A DNA stretch of 7,647 bases from an uncultured Roseburia sp. (GTDB lineage Bacteria > Bacillota > Clostridia > Lachnospirales > Lachnospiraceae). Shown here piece after piece: positions 1 to 7,647 of the stretch (its first letter is position 1; each line of letters starts with the position of its first letter). The position numbers and the translations under genes were made by a program. Location of the stretch: positions 1 through 7,647 of the forward strand of contig CANDFU010000074.1 of NCBI GenBank assembly GCA_947384095.1, written 5' to 3'. Under the pieces are notes generated by a model, which made no database searches, was not told where the DNA came from, and worked only from the letters and a program-made list of their open reading frames with translations.

Positions 1-1691
<1,691 letters not shown>

Positions 1692-2546
1692 TTATTCCTC
1701 TTCTTCTCTCCGGCGCTTTGCTCCGCTGACGCGGTTGATGTGCAATGTCAGGTAGACCAGCTCATCCTCCGTCGTCTCGTGCCCGATCTTTGTCCTTACG
1801 TATTCCTTGATTTTAAGCGCGCACCCGTATTCTTCCGGGCAGTGCTTCCGGATCGTCCTGCGCATCTCCTCGTCGTCGTCCTGATATACCTCTTCCTTGA
1901 TAATCCTCTGCAGAAAAAACTTCAGATGCGTGACCAGCCGTTCATAGGCCAGAGACTCCTCATCCAGTTCTCCGCCGACCGTATAGCGGATGATATTTAA
2001 GATATCCTTTATCATTCCCGGGATCGGGACGGACTGTCTCATGTCGGTATCCATCTCCGCGTTCACCAGATGCAGGGCGATAAACGCCGCCTCGTCCACC
2101 GGAAGCACAAGCCCCTTTGCCTTCTCCTTTACCATGCCAAGCGCCCTGAGCCCCACCGCATACTCTTTGGGATAAAACTTCTGAATCTCCCACAATAATG
2201 CGTTATGTACCTCGATCCCCTGCTTTTTCCGCTCGATTGCGTAATTGAGATGATCCGTCAGCGTAATGTAAATATTTTTACTCAGCTTCTTACCCAGCGT
2301 CTTTTTTGCATAATGGATGATCTCCTCCGCAAGCTGCATATGTTCATACGGAATATCGGCCACAAGCTCCATAAACCGGTTCGTACTCTCCTCGGGCAGA
2401 ATAAATATTTTTTCCACCGCCGCCAGGCTGATCTCATCTCCCTGCTTTTTCTTAAATCCGATACCCCTTCCCATGACGACAACTTCCTTGCCTCTCTGGT
2501 CCACCGAACTGACAATATTATTGTTTATAATTTTCAGAATTTTCAT
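1692..2546 (-). CDS. licT: BglG/LicT-family transcription antiterminator
   Basis: RNA-binding antiterminator of 284 aa. The N-terminal CAT domain (about residues 1-56, MKILKIINNNIVSSVD...) binds a RAT hairpin in nascent mRNA and prevents the overlapping terminator from forming. Two PTS-regulation domains follow. PRD1 carries His99 (TDHLNYAI) and His159 (FIALHLVNAEM); PRD2 carries His207 (THLKFFLQ) and His269 (LTLHINRV). These four histidines fall at essentially the positions known for B. subtilis LicT (100, 159, 207, 269). In that family the permease inhibits through PRD1 and HPr activates through PRD2. The start chosen is ATG 2546, where the conserved CAT domain begins, with GAGGAG about 12-14 nt upstream. 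A longer in-frame reading from GTG 2744 adds 66 residues without family resemblance and lacks a ribosome site. A matching RAT/terminator lies upstream, so the gene is probably autoregulated together with bglP. The tail is unusually charged (RRREEEE). Confidence 0.95.
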   Translation of the reverse strand: MKILKIINNNIVSSVDQRGKEVVVMGRGIGFKKKQGDEISLAAVEKIFILPEESTNRFMELVADIPYEHMQLAEEIIHYAKKTLGKKLSKNIYITLTDHLNYAIERKKQGIEVHNALLWEIQKFYPKEYAVGLRALGMVKEKAKGLVLPVDEAAFIALHLVNAEMDTDMRQSVPIPGMIKDILNIIRYTVGGELDEESLAYERLVTHLKFFLQRIIKEEVYQDDDEEMRRTIRKHCPEEYGCALKIKEYVRTKIGHETTEDELVYLTLHINRVSGAKRRREEEE

Positions 2547-2590
2547 GAGTGGTGTCTGCTCCTCATTTATGAATTGAGATCCGGAGAACA

Positions 2591-2608
2591 AAGTGGGCAG
2601 GCCCACTT
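2591..2608. repeat. Perfect short palindrome in the licT leader
   Basis: AAGTGGGC and GCCCACTT are perfect complements separated by 2 nt, giving about 7 bp with a 4-nt loop in RNA. It ends 45 nt upstream of the licT start. In the minus-strand transcript it is followed by TGTTCTCC rather than a T-run, so it is not an intrinsic terminator. Confidence 0.6.
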
Positions 2609-2721
2609 CACCCCCTGCCCCTTCAATCTTGAGGGGCTTACACACTTTGCCGCGCCGGAGCGCGGTTACGTCAACAGCCATATTCCCCGGACGCGACGTA
2701 CGCATCCCCCGGAGGCTTTTT

Positions 2722-2782
2722 CTTTCATAAGGAAATTCAGACACTTTAGCGTTTCACAGCAACAATGTATTTCTTATGAAAG
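2722..2782. repeat. Inverted repeat in the licT leader
   Basis: CTTTCATAAGGAAAT (2722-2736) is matched by ATTTCTTATGAAAG (2769-2782), 14 of 15 positions with one single-base indel, around a 32-nt loop. It would form a hairpin in the licT leader RNA or a spaced protein-binding site. Function unknown. Confidence 0.5.
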
Positions 2783-2862
2783 AGCAAAGAATCCGGAACA
2801 CCGGGAACCCTACGCCTGCGGCGGGCCGCTTCCGCGATGCAGCACGGTCCTGCCTGGACAAT

Positions 2863-2939
2863 AAAAAAAACTGAAATCACACCAGACAGCACGCCGACAT
2901 ATCAGATATGCCTGCTGCTCTTCGGTATCATCCAGTTTT
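2863..2939 (-). terminator. RAT-controlled intrinsic terminator of the bgl operon
   Basis: In the minus-strand transcript, AAAACTG (2933-2939) pairs with CAGTTTT (2867-2873), closing a long imperfect hairpin that ends in an eight-T run (2863-2870). Inner pairing includes GCAGCA with TGCTGT (one G-U pair) and GGCATAT with ATATGTC around a CTG loop, with a bulge on the 3' side. Its 5' arm overlaps the 3' part of the RAT, so the two structures exclude each other, as in B. subtilis bglP/licS leaders. Confidence 0.88.
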
Positions 2940-2960
2940 GCCTAATGAAAGTAACAACCC
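2932..2960 (-). promoter_or_regulatory. Ribonucleic antiterminator (RAT) bound by LicT
   Basis: Read on the minus strand, the 29-nt element starts GGGTTGTTACT and ends AGGCAAAACTGG. This is very close to the LicT/SacY/BglG RAT pattern (GGATTGTTACTG...AGGCAAAACC). It lies about 22-50 nt downstream of the predicted transcription start and shares 8 nt with the terminator stem. Binding by the LicT dimer is expected to stabilise it and permit read-through into licT-bglP. Confidence 0.92.
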
Positions 2961-2988
2961 AGTGAACAAATTATTTATTTATGGGTAA

Positions 2989-3017
2989 ATTATAATATAT
3001 TATTTTTTTTAAGTCAA
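2989..3017 (-). promoter_or_regulatory. Sigma-A promoter of the licT-bglP operon
   Basis: On the minus strand, TTGACT (3012-3017), a 17-nt AT-rich spacer and a perfect TATAAT (2989-2994). The predicted start is near 2982, just ahead of the RAT. Near-consensus strength fits a gene set controlled mainly by antitermination rather than initiation. Confidence 0.85.
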
Positions 3018-3143
3018 CAATAATATACTTTTTTGTTAACTCAATACATATTCCACATTCGTTTTTTGTCTATTTAAACCAAAATCAAAAGAAACGTAAA
3101 ATTTATTCAATTATCAACAGCCTCGACACTTAAATCTACAAAA

Positions 3144-3219
3144 CTCTTTTCAACTTTTCTCAATCCTTATTGTCTGCAGCACAAAAAAGGGATTGTGAAA
3201 AGAGATGATTGAAAAAGAG
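3144..3219. repeat. Large imperfect palindrome overlapping the -35 of the two-gene unit
   Basis: The left arm at 3144-3166 (CTCTTTTCAAC then TTTTCTCAATCC) is mirrored by the right arm from 3190 (GGATTGTGAAAAG, then TTGAAAAAGAG after a 6-nt insertion). The centre carries CTGCAG with near-symmetric flanks (CCTTATTGT / ACAAAAAAGG). The right arm contains the TTGAAA -35 hexamer. It lies upstream of the predicted start, so it would act as DNA, for example an operator or cruciform. This role is inference. Confidence 0.5.
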
Positions 3220-3237
3220 CAATATTACTACTATAAT
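3209..3237 (+). promoter_or_regulatory. Sigma-A promoter of the two-gene unit
   Basis: TTGAAA (3209-3214), a 17-nt spacer and a perfect TATAAT (3232-3237). The predicted start is near 3244, about 44 nt before the ATG at 3288. It is divergent from the licT promoter, with about 190 bp of AT-rich DNA between the two promoters in which I see nothing else beyond the palindrome. Confidence 0.8.
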
Positions 3238-3287
3238 AAGATAGACATGAAAAGAACTTGTACTGAAAGAGAAAGGAATGAGATACA

Positions 3288-4058
3288 ATGAATGAAATTA
3301 TTGCCAGCGCACCGGAAACGATCCCATCAGCGGAGGTTCAGAATCTATCTGACTATCTGAATAAAATTTCTACAAAACAACCCGAATTGCATCTGTCTGT
3401 CCTGCCTGGTATTGTCAGAGATTGTGCGTCTGTCTTTTGGGAATTTAAGAAAATGAAGATAGACCATTCACAATTTAATAAAAAGTGTAAAATTATAGAT
3501 GATTACCTTTCAATACAGGCAGAAAATCAGAGAATGGACATGAAATTTCGTAACGCGCAGAAAATGCAGGAAATCGAAGCAAACAGAACCATCGAGTTAG
3601 AAAAAATCAACACCTATAAAATAACAAAGCTGGCGGAACTCGAAGTACAACGAGAAATATCCATTACAGATATAGAGCATAATACTCAAAGAACATTGGA
3701 GCAGATATGGAGCAATGAAAGAGTGCGGTTAGCGGAAATAAAAGCAGATTACGAGAAAAAGAAAAGAGATCAGGAGATTGATTTATACAAGTTTAAAGAA
3801 AATCTGAAAAAGGACTCCAGGGAATTTGACATGAAATTCGAAGCAGCTAAACGCGAGCAGGCAGACCGTCATGATATTATAAAAGAGTTACAAAAAATGT
3901 GTCATTTTCTTAATAAAAAGATTGTAAAAGGAAGGGCGACAGCTGAAGAGAGAGATTACTGCAGATACTTAATGGATCTACAGATCAAAGCATTTGAAAG
4001 CGGATTTAGTTTTACGCAATCTTTATGTAAGATATGTATGGGGGAAGACGACGATTGA
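3288..4058 (+). CDS. Uncharacterised coiled-coil protein with C-terminal CxxC
   Basis: I do not recognise the family. The product is 256 aa, strongly charged, with no signal peptide or membrane segment, so probably cytoplasmic. Residues 1-60 form a mixed N-terminal part (PELHLSVLPGIVRDCASVFWEF). Residues about 75-205 are an almost uninterrupted Lys/Glu-rich helix with heptad-like hydrophobic spacing, suggesting a coiled coil. Residues 206-245 are a second, less charged helical part. The end is CKIC (Cys247, Cys250) followed by MGEDDD; the Cys pair could bind a metal only together with ligands from elsewhere. The start at ATG 3288 has AAAGGA 10 nt upstream and follows a good promoter. The gene overlaps the next one, so the pair is probably translated together and may form a complex. 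Base composition is clearly more AT-rich than bglP or lon, suggesting horizontal acquisition. Function unknown. Confidence 0.85.
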   Translation: MNEIIASAPETIPSAEVQNLSDYLNKISTKQPELHLSVLPGIVRDCASVFWEFKKMKIDHSQFNKKCKIIDDYLSIQAENQRMDMKFRNAQKMQEIEANRTIELEKINTYKITKLAELEVQREISITDIEHNTQRTLEQIWSNERVRLAEIKADYEKKKRDQEIDLYKFKENLKKDSREFDMKFEAAKREQADRHDIIKELQKMCHFLNKKIVKGRATAEERDYCRYLMDLQIKAFESGFSFTQSLCKICMGEDDD

Positions 4059-4879
4059 ATACAATAATAAATACTTTATGGGACAAAATCCTGCATATTT
4101 ACGAAATGCTACATTCCATTGAAATCACATCAAATTCTATTGCCAATTTTGCCATAAAAACAGGAATTTTGCTGATTATCTTTATAATCATAAAAACAAT
4201 ATTAAAAAACATTTTCAGACCACACAGACAATCTGTCCCGGCCAGGCAATCTGTCCCGGTCAGGCAATCTGCGCCGCCTGCCCAAAACCGATACACCAAA
4301 AGCACAAGGACAATAGAAGAATGTATTTCGAACGAAGATTTAAAATTCCAGATGGCCAAAACGGAAGAAGAAATCCTGATTGCAATACAGAAAAATAAAC
4401 AGGAAATTAAAAATACACTCAGAAAAGCAAATCAGACAGTCGACGTTTCCTGGCTGGATTCATGTGATAAAATTTTAAGAATATCAAACACACTGGATAA
4501 TAATCTGGCTTATTACAGACGCAGAAACCTGGAGATATCCAAATTCCAATATTATGCAAATTTGCATTTCAGATCTATGGTTGCCGCTGATATCGTACAT
4601 TCTGAATATGAAAAGGTAGACAGAAGCTTTAAAGAAATGAATAACTTTATCGTCAGGATGAAATCAAATCCAGAATTCCGAGGGAACTATAAAACCCAGG
4701 TGCATGGACAAAAGGATCAGATAAAACTAATCAGAGGTTCTTATTTAGACCGGGTACATAATATGAATCATGAGACTGAAATTCTGCGTGATAAAATTGG
4801 TTCAGAATGCGGAGAAAGAGGTAAAAAATGGTGGATTGAACGAACGCGCTATAAAAATGGAATGCAAAAATATAGATAG
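4034..4879 (+). CDS. Uncharacterised single-transmembrane protein, partner of upstream gene
   Basis: Not recognised as a known family. From ATG 4034 it is 281 aa. Residues about 38-57 (FAIKTGILLIIFIIIKTIL) form one membrane helix, followed by basic residues (K, R), so the C-terminal part should be cytoplasmic. Three hexapeptide repeats RQSVPA/RQSVPV/RQSAPP (65-82) make a proline-containing hinge. The remaining ~200 residues are helical and basic, ending in KKWWIERTRYKNGMQKYR. The start is uncertain. ATG 4034 overlaps the upstream gene by 25 nt without a clear ribosome site. A TTG at 4055 overlaps the upstream stop as TTGA, has GGGGG at 4040-4044, and would give 274 aa by translational coupling. 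It may recruit the soluble coiled-coil partner to the membrane; this is inference from operon structure and topology. It is AT-rich like its partner. Confidence 0.82.
   Translation: MYGGRRRLNTIINTLWDKILHIYEMLHSIEITSNSIANFAIKTGILLIIFIIIKTILKNIFRPHRQSVPARQSVPVRQSAPPAQNRYTKSTRTIEECISNEDLKFQMAKTEEEILIAIQKNKQEIKNTLRKANQTVDVSWLDSCDKILRISNTLDNNLAYYRRRNLEISKFQYYANLHFRSMVAADIVHSEYEKVDRSFKEMNNFIVRMKSNPEFRGNYKTQVHGQKDQIKLIRGSYLDRVHNMNHETEILRDKIGSECGERGKKWWIERTRYKNGMQKYR
4225..4278 (+). repeat. Three tandem 18-bp repeats inside the membrane-protein gene
   Basis: Three adjacent units of CAGRCAATCTGTCCCGGY: 4225-4242, 4243-4260 and a diverged 4261-4278. They encode the RQSVPx hexapeptide directly after the membrane helix. 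The units are GC-richer than the surrounding gene. An 18-bp unit keeps frame, so copy number could vary without disrupting the protein. Confidence 0.88.
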
Positions 4880-4930
4880 AGTCGTATCGTCCGGTCCTCA
4901 CACAGACTGAATAAACTGTAAAGAAAAGCA

Positions 4931-4966
4931 AAACAGCACTGGAAATTGAAAGCCCCAGTGCTGTTT
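4931..4966. terminator. Intrinsic terminator between convergent operons
   Basis: AAACAGCACTGG (4931-4942) and CCAGTGCTGTTT (4955-4966) form a perfect 12-bp stem with a 12-nt loop. On the minus strand it is followed by a T-rich tract (TGCTTTTCTTTAC), so it ends the lon-hydrolase transcript 83 nt past its last stop. On the plus strand the stem itself ends in TTT but lacks a long T-run, so termination of the two-gene unit (stop at 4879) may be weaker. Confidence 0.82.
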
Positions 4967-5048
4967 CTGATAAGAGGGTTATTTTAAAAAACACCTTCAA
5001 TAAGGATTTTGGAACAATCTACGTACACGCTTTTCAGGCAATCCATAT

Positions 5049-5573
5049 TCAATTTATCACCTCAATCTGGCACATCCGCATCGTCTCAAGCGCGGCGCGA
5101 TGACTCTCCGGCGCCACGCCGGCACAGCAGGACGCAAGAACTCTGATCGGCGTCTCCGGCAGATACGCTTTTAGCAGAAGCGCATTGGACACCACACAGA
5201 TATCTGTGCAAAGCCCCAGAAGTGTCAGCCCGACCGGTTCCTCCTTCGCGATCGCACGAATTTTTTCCGCCAGAAGCAGGGAACCGAATCCCGGTTTATC
5301 GATCACTTCCGCCTCCCCAAGCGCCTCCGCGATTTCGGGGCAAAGCTGCCACCCCGCCGTTCCTCTGATACAGTGCGGGACGGGAAGCCGCCTCCCCTCC
5401 TGCGTATTTTTATAATCCGGCCCGTGGGTGTCCCTCGTGGCGAACACATCCCCCGCCGGATATTTTCTGATCTCGTCCGCCACGAAATGGACGATCGCCT
5501 GCGCCTCCTCTGTGCCCAGCGCCCCGTCAATAAAATCATTCTGCATATCGATCACAACCAGTAATTCTCTCAT
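5049..5573 (-). CDS. Isochorismatase/nicotinamidase-family cysteine hydrolase
   Basis: Cytosolic cysteine hydrolase of 174 aa, close to the usual size for the family. The catalytic triad can be placed as Asp9 (VVIDMQNDF), Lys93 (VIDKPGFGS) and Cys126 (LCTDICVVSNA). A probable metal site is Asp48/His50 (TRDTH) plus His67 (PHCIRGTAGW), the arrangement known for PncA-type nicotinamidases, which convert nicotinamide to nicotinate for NAD salvage. Nicotinamidase is the likeliest activity, but other amidases of the fold share these motifs, so no symbol is given. Start ATG 5573 has GAGGG about 5 nt upstream, placed around the lon stop. The 7-nt gap after lon indicates co-transcription and probably translational coupling. 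No function linking the two proteins is established by the sequence. Confidence 0.9.
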   Translation of the reverse strand: MRELLVVIDMQNDFIDGALGTEEAQAIVHFVADEIRKYPAGDVFATRDTHGPDYKNTQEGRRLPVPHCIRGTAGWQLCPEIAEALGEAEVIDKPGFGSLLLAEKIRAIAKEEPVGLTLLGLCTDICVVSNALLLKAYLPETPIRVLASCCAGVAPESHRAALETMRMCQIEVIN

Positions 5574-5580
5574 ATTTCCC

Positions 5581-7647
5581 TCATTTCTGCTTTGTTTCCG
5601 GCGCAGCGCCCAGCACTCTCTCGAGCACCTCCGTCACTTTTTTTACCGGTATGATTTTCAGTTTCTCTTTCACCTCTTCCGCAACATCGTCCAGATCATC
5701 CACATTCTCCTCCGGAATGAACACCCTGGAGATCCCGGCGCGCTCGGCGGCCATCAGCTTTTCGGGCAGTCCGCCGATGGGCATGACGGTCCCGCGCAGC
5801 GATACTTCACCCGTCATGGCATAAGAGGGGCTGACTGCCTTATCCGTCACAAGAGAGGCAAGCGCCGTCGTCAGCGTGATTCCGGCCGAGGGTCCGTCTT
5901 TTGGCACCGCCCCGGACGGTACATGGATATGCAGGTCGTACTCATCCCAGTCCGCCGTTTCCTTCGGATAGAGCTTTCGGACCAGACTCACCGCAATCTG
6001 TGCCGACTCTTTCATCACATCGCCGAGCTGTCCTGTAATCCTTATCTTGCCGCTCCCATCGTATAACAATGTCTCGATAAAAAGGATGTCTCCGCCCGCC
6101 TGTGTCCATGCCAGACCGGTGACGATTCCCGGCCTCTTTTCCTCAAGAATCCCCTCATGACGGATGGGCTTACGGTCAAGATATTTCTGCAGTTTTTTCG
6201 GACTTACGGTCAGATGCTTTTTCTCTCCCTTTACCAGCCTGACTGCAGCATAGCGGCACAGCGTATCCATTCTCTTTTTCAGTCCCCTGACACCCGACTC
6301 CATTGTATAATCGCGGATAACACAATGAAGCGCTTCGTCCGTAATCTTTAAATTGGAAGCCTTAATTCCCATTTTTTTCATCGCCTCCGGCAGGAGATGG
6401 CGCCTGGCAATCTGAAACTTTTCCAGCGGCGTATAGCCGGGAAACTGGATGACTTCCATCCGGTTTAACAGCGGTTCCGGTATCGTGTCCGTACTGTTGG
6501 CCGTGCACACGAACAACACGTCGGACAAATCATAAGGCACGTTCATATAGTGGTCCGTAAACGTATTGTTCTGCTCGGGATCTAAAACCTCCAGCAGCGC
6601 GCTCGCCGGATCACCGCTGTAGTCTTTTGAAAGCTTATCAACCTCATCCAGCACCATGACCGGATTGGAAACGCCGCTCTGCTTCATCCCTTCCATGATT
6701 CGTCCCGGCATGGCCCCGATATACGTCCGTCTGTGCCCGCGGATCTCCGCTTCGTCCCGGACGCCGCCCAGGCTGACCCTGACATACCTGCGCCCGAGCG
6801 CCTTTGCAATACTCTTTCCGATACTGGTTTTCCCGGTTCCCGGCGCGCCGACGAACAGCAATATGGAACCCGACTGCTCTCTGCGCAGCGCCATCACCGC
6901 CATCTGCTCGACAATCCTTTTTTTTACTTTGACAAGACCGTAATGATCCTCGTCGAGAATCTCTTCCGCCTTCTTCAAGTCAATCGCGGTCACTTCCTCT
7001 TTCTTCCACGAAAGCGTCGTCATAAAATCGAGATAGTCATAGAGCATGCCGTACTCATGCCCGTCTTTTCCCTCCTGCTTCATCCGGTTTAAGATCTTTT
7101 GCGCCTCCTTTAACGCCGTCTCATTCATTCCCGCTTCCTTCATTTTTGTCTCAAACCGTCTCACATCCGAAATGTTTTCCGGGTGCATCTCATCCAGCTT
7201 TCCCTGCAGAAAATCAATCTGTTTTTTGATGGCGTCTTCGCGGTAAACCTGTTCGTGGGAAGCTTTCTGCGCGCTCTCCGCCTCCTGACGCACCAGCGCC
7301 ACTTCCACAAATTCATAAATCGCACGCTCCATCCGCTCGGCACGCTCGGCACGCGAATCCGTCTTTACAATCTCATATCGCTCCTTGTCCGTCAGATCCA
7401 GATAAGCAGACAGGGCACAGACCATCTCCGACATGTTTTTCCAATGCAGGATATAGCCCCGCGCCCAGATGCCCCACTGGTAATTCTGCGCAAATGCCAG
7501 CAGGCTGTTTTTCATCCGGTCAAACCGCTCCTTTTCCTCTGCCTCCGCGAGATCTTCCGTCTCCGCAAGCGGTTCGGCCGTCGCAGAAATTCCTTCCTCG
7601 CTCACGCTGATCTCCGAGACCCGGACCCGGCCTGTGACATGGATACT
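5581..7647 (-). CDS. lon: ATP-dependent protease LonA, 5'-truncated by window edge
   Basis: Cytosolic hexameric AAA+ serine protease that unfolds and degrades damaged and regulatory proteins. The 688 visible residues are the C-terminal bulk of a ~780-aa protein; the frame stays open to the right edge. From the first visible codon: the end of the N-terminal substrate-binding domain (VTGRVRVSEISVSEEGIS), a long helical linker (about 100-230), and the AAA+ module with Walker A GAPGTGKT (267-274), Walker B VMVLDE (330-335), sensor-1 CTAN (381-384) and a sensor-2-like Arg in SGVRGLKKR (454). The protease domain follows with Ser587 in KDGPSAG and Lys630 in GGLPEK, 43 residues apart as in E. coli Lon (679/722). 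All catalytic elements are intact. A GTG at 7605 is internal, because Lon N-domain sequence continues upstream of it. The TGA stop lies 7 nt before the hydrolase start. The promoter is outside the window. Confidence 0.97.
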   Translation of the reverse strand, partial: SIHVTGRVRVSEISVSEEGISATAEPLAETEDLAEAEEKERFDRMKNSLLAFAQNYQWGIWARGYILHWKNMSEMVCALSAYLDLTDKERYEIVKTDSRAERAERMERAIYEFVEVALVRQEAESAQKASHEQVYREDAIKKQIDFLQGKLDEMHPENISDVRRFETKMKEAGMNETALKEAQKILNRMKQEGKDGHEYGMLYDYLDFMTTLSWKKEEVTAIDLKKAEEILDEDHYGLVKVKKRIVEQMAVMALRREQSGSILLFVGAPGTGKTSIGKSIAKALGRRYVRVSLGGVRDEAEIRGHRRTYIGAMPGRIMEGMKQSGVSNPVMVLDEVDKLSKDYSGDPASALLEVLDPEQNNTFTDHYMNVPYDLSDVLFVCTANSTDTIPEPLLNRMEVIQFPGYTPLEKFQIARRHLLPEAMKKMGIKASNLKITDEALHCVIRDYTMESGVRGLKKRMDTLCRYAAVRLVKGEKKHLTVSPKKLQKYLDRKPIRHEGILEEKRPGIVTGLAWTQAGGDILFIETLLYDGSGKIRITGQLGDVMKESAQIAVSLVRKLYPKETADWDEYDLHIHVPSGAVPKDGPSAGITLTTALASLVTDKAVSPSYAMTGEVSLRGTVMPIGGLPEKLMAAERAGISRVFIPEENVDDLDDVAEEVKEKLKIIPVKKVTEVLERVLGAAPETKQK

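Larger units (their letters stand above)
2547..2862 (-). other. Long untranslated leader between RAT/terminator and licT
   Basis: About 315 nt separates the terminator T-run from the licT start. I see no convincing gene in it. It is GC-richer than the promoter region and holds two inverted repeats (2591-2608 and 2722-2782). No second copy of the RAT motif and no close match to a cre operator was found by eye. It may be a structured 5' UTR or remnant sequence. Confidence 0.45.

Noticed and set aside
2547..2744. N-terminal extension of LicT from GTG 2744 (66 extra residues)
   Set aside because: No ribosome site at the GTG, the added residues do not look like a CAT domain, and family members start at MKI(L)KIINNN, which is ATG 2546.
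2741..2762. Possible cre (CcpA) operator around TTTAGCGTTTCAC
   Set aside because: Only the central CG region resembles the cre pattern; the flanks mismatch at several conserved positions and it lies about 230 nt downstream of the promoter.
2205..2864. Plus-strand 219-aa open frame opposite licT and its leader
   Set aside because: Antisense to the well-supported licT; no family resemblance, no plausible ribosome site.
4731..5000. Minus-strand 89-aa hydrophobic open frame across the terminator
   Set aside because: It runs through the perfect terminator hairpin and antisense to the end of the membrane-protein gene; no ribosome site evident.
3163..5008. 11-bp inverted match AATCCTTATTG (3163-3173) / CAATAAGGATT (4998-5008) flanking the two-gene unit as possible element ends
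   Set aside because: Too short and AT-rich to exceed chance convincingly, does not extend at either side, and no target duplication or recombinase gene is visible.
7603..7605. GTG as the real start of lon
   Set aside because: The frame continues to the window edge with Lon N-domain-like sequence (VTGRVRVSEIS), and LonA needs about 90-100 more residues, so the gene is simply cut by the window.

Overview
The window looks like chromosomal DNA of a Gram-positive, low-to-mid GC Firmicute, most likely a Lachnospiraceae-type gut Clostridia. Three things point there: a LicT/BglG antiterminator with a classic RNA antiterminator (RAT)/terminator leader, consensus sigma-A promoters and AGGAGG-type ribosome binding sites, and the Firmicute-like LonA and PTS proteins. 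Genus assignment is inference only.

Left part (1-3017, minus strand): a beta-glucoside utilisation operon read leftwards. A consensus promoter (2989-3017) is followed by a RAT (2932-2960) that overlaps the 5' arm of an intrinsic terminator (2863-2939). Then come an unusually long ~315-nt leader, licT (antiterminator, 284 aa), an intercistronic hairpin, and bglP (PTS EIIBCA permease), which runs off the left edge of the window inside its EIIA domain. Without substrate, BglP is expected to phosphorylate and silence LicT. With substrate, LicT binds the RAT and lets transcription pass the terminator.

Middle part (about 3018-4970, plus strand): a visibly AT-rich two-gene unit with its own consensus promoter, preceded by a large imperfect palindrome. 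The first gene encodes a 256-aa soluble, mostly helical/coiled-coil protein ending in CxxC plus an acidic tail. The second, overlapping it, encodes a one-transmembrane protein with a proline-containing hexapeptide repeat after the membrane segment and a basic helical cytoplasmic domain. I recognise neither. The base composition, codon use and lack of relation to their neighbours suggest acquired DNA, but no integrase, transposase or tRNA is visible. This is the only candidate for an undescribed system here.

Right part (5049-7647, minus strand): a cysteine hydrolase of the isochorismatase/nicotinamidase family sits 7 nt downstream of a lon (ATP-dependent protease LonA) gene whose 5' end lies beyond the right edge. 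The two are almost certainly co-transcribed. A strong hairpin (4931-4966) separates this operon from the convergent two-gene unit and has a U-rich tail mainly for the minus-strand operon.
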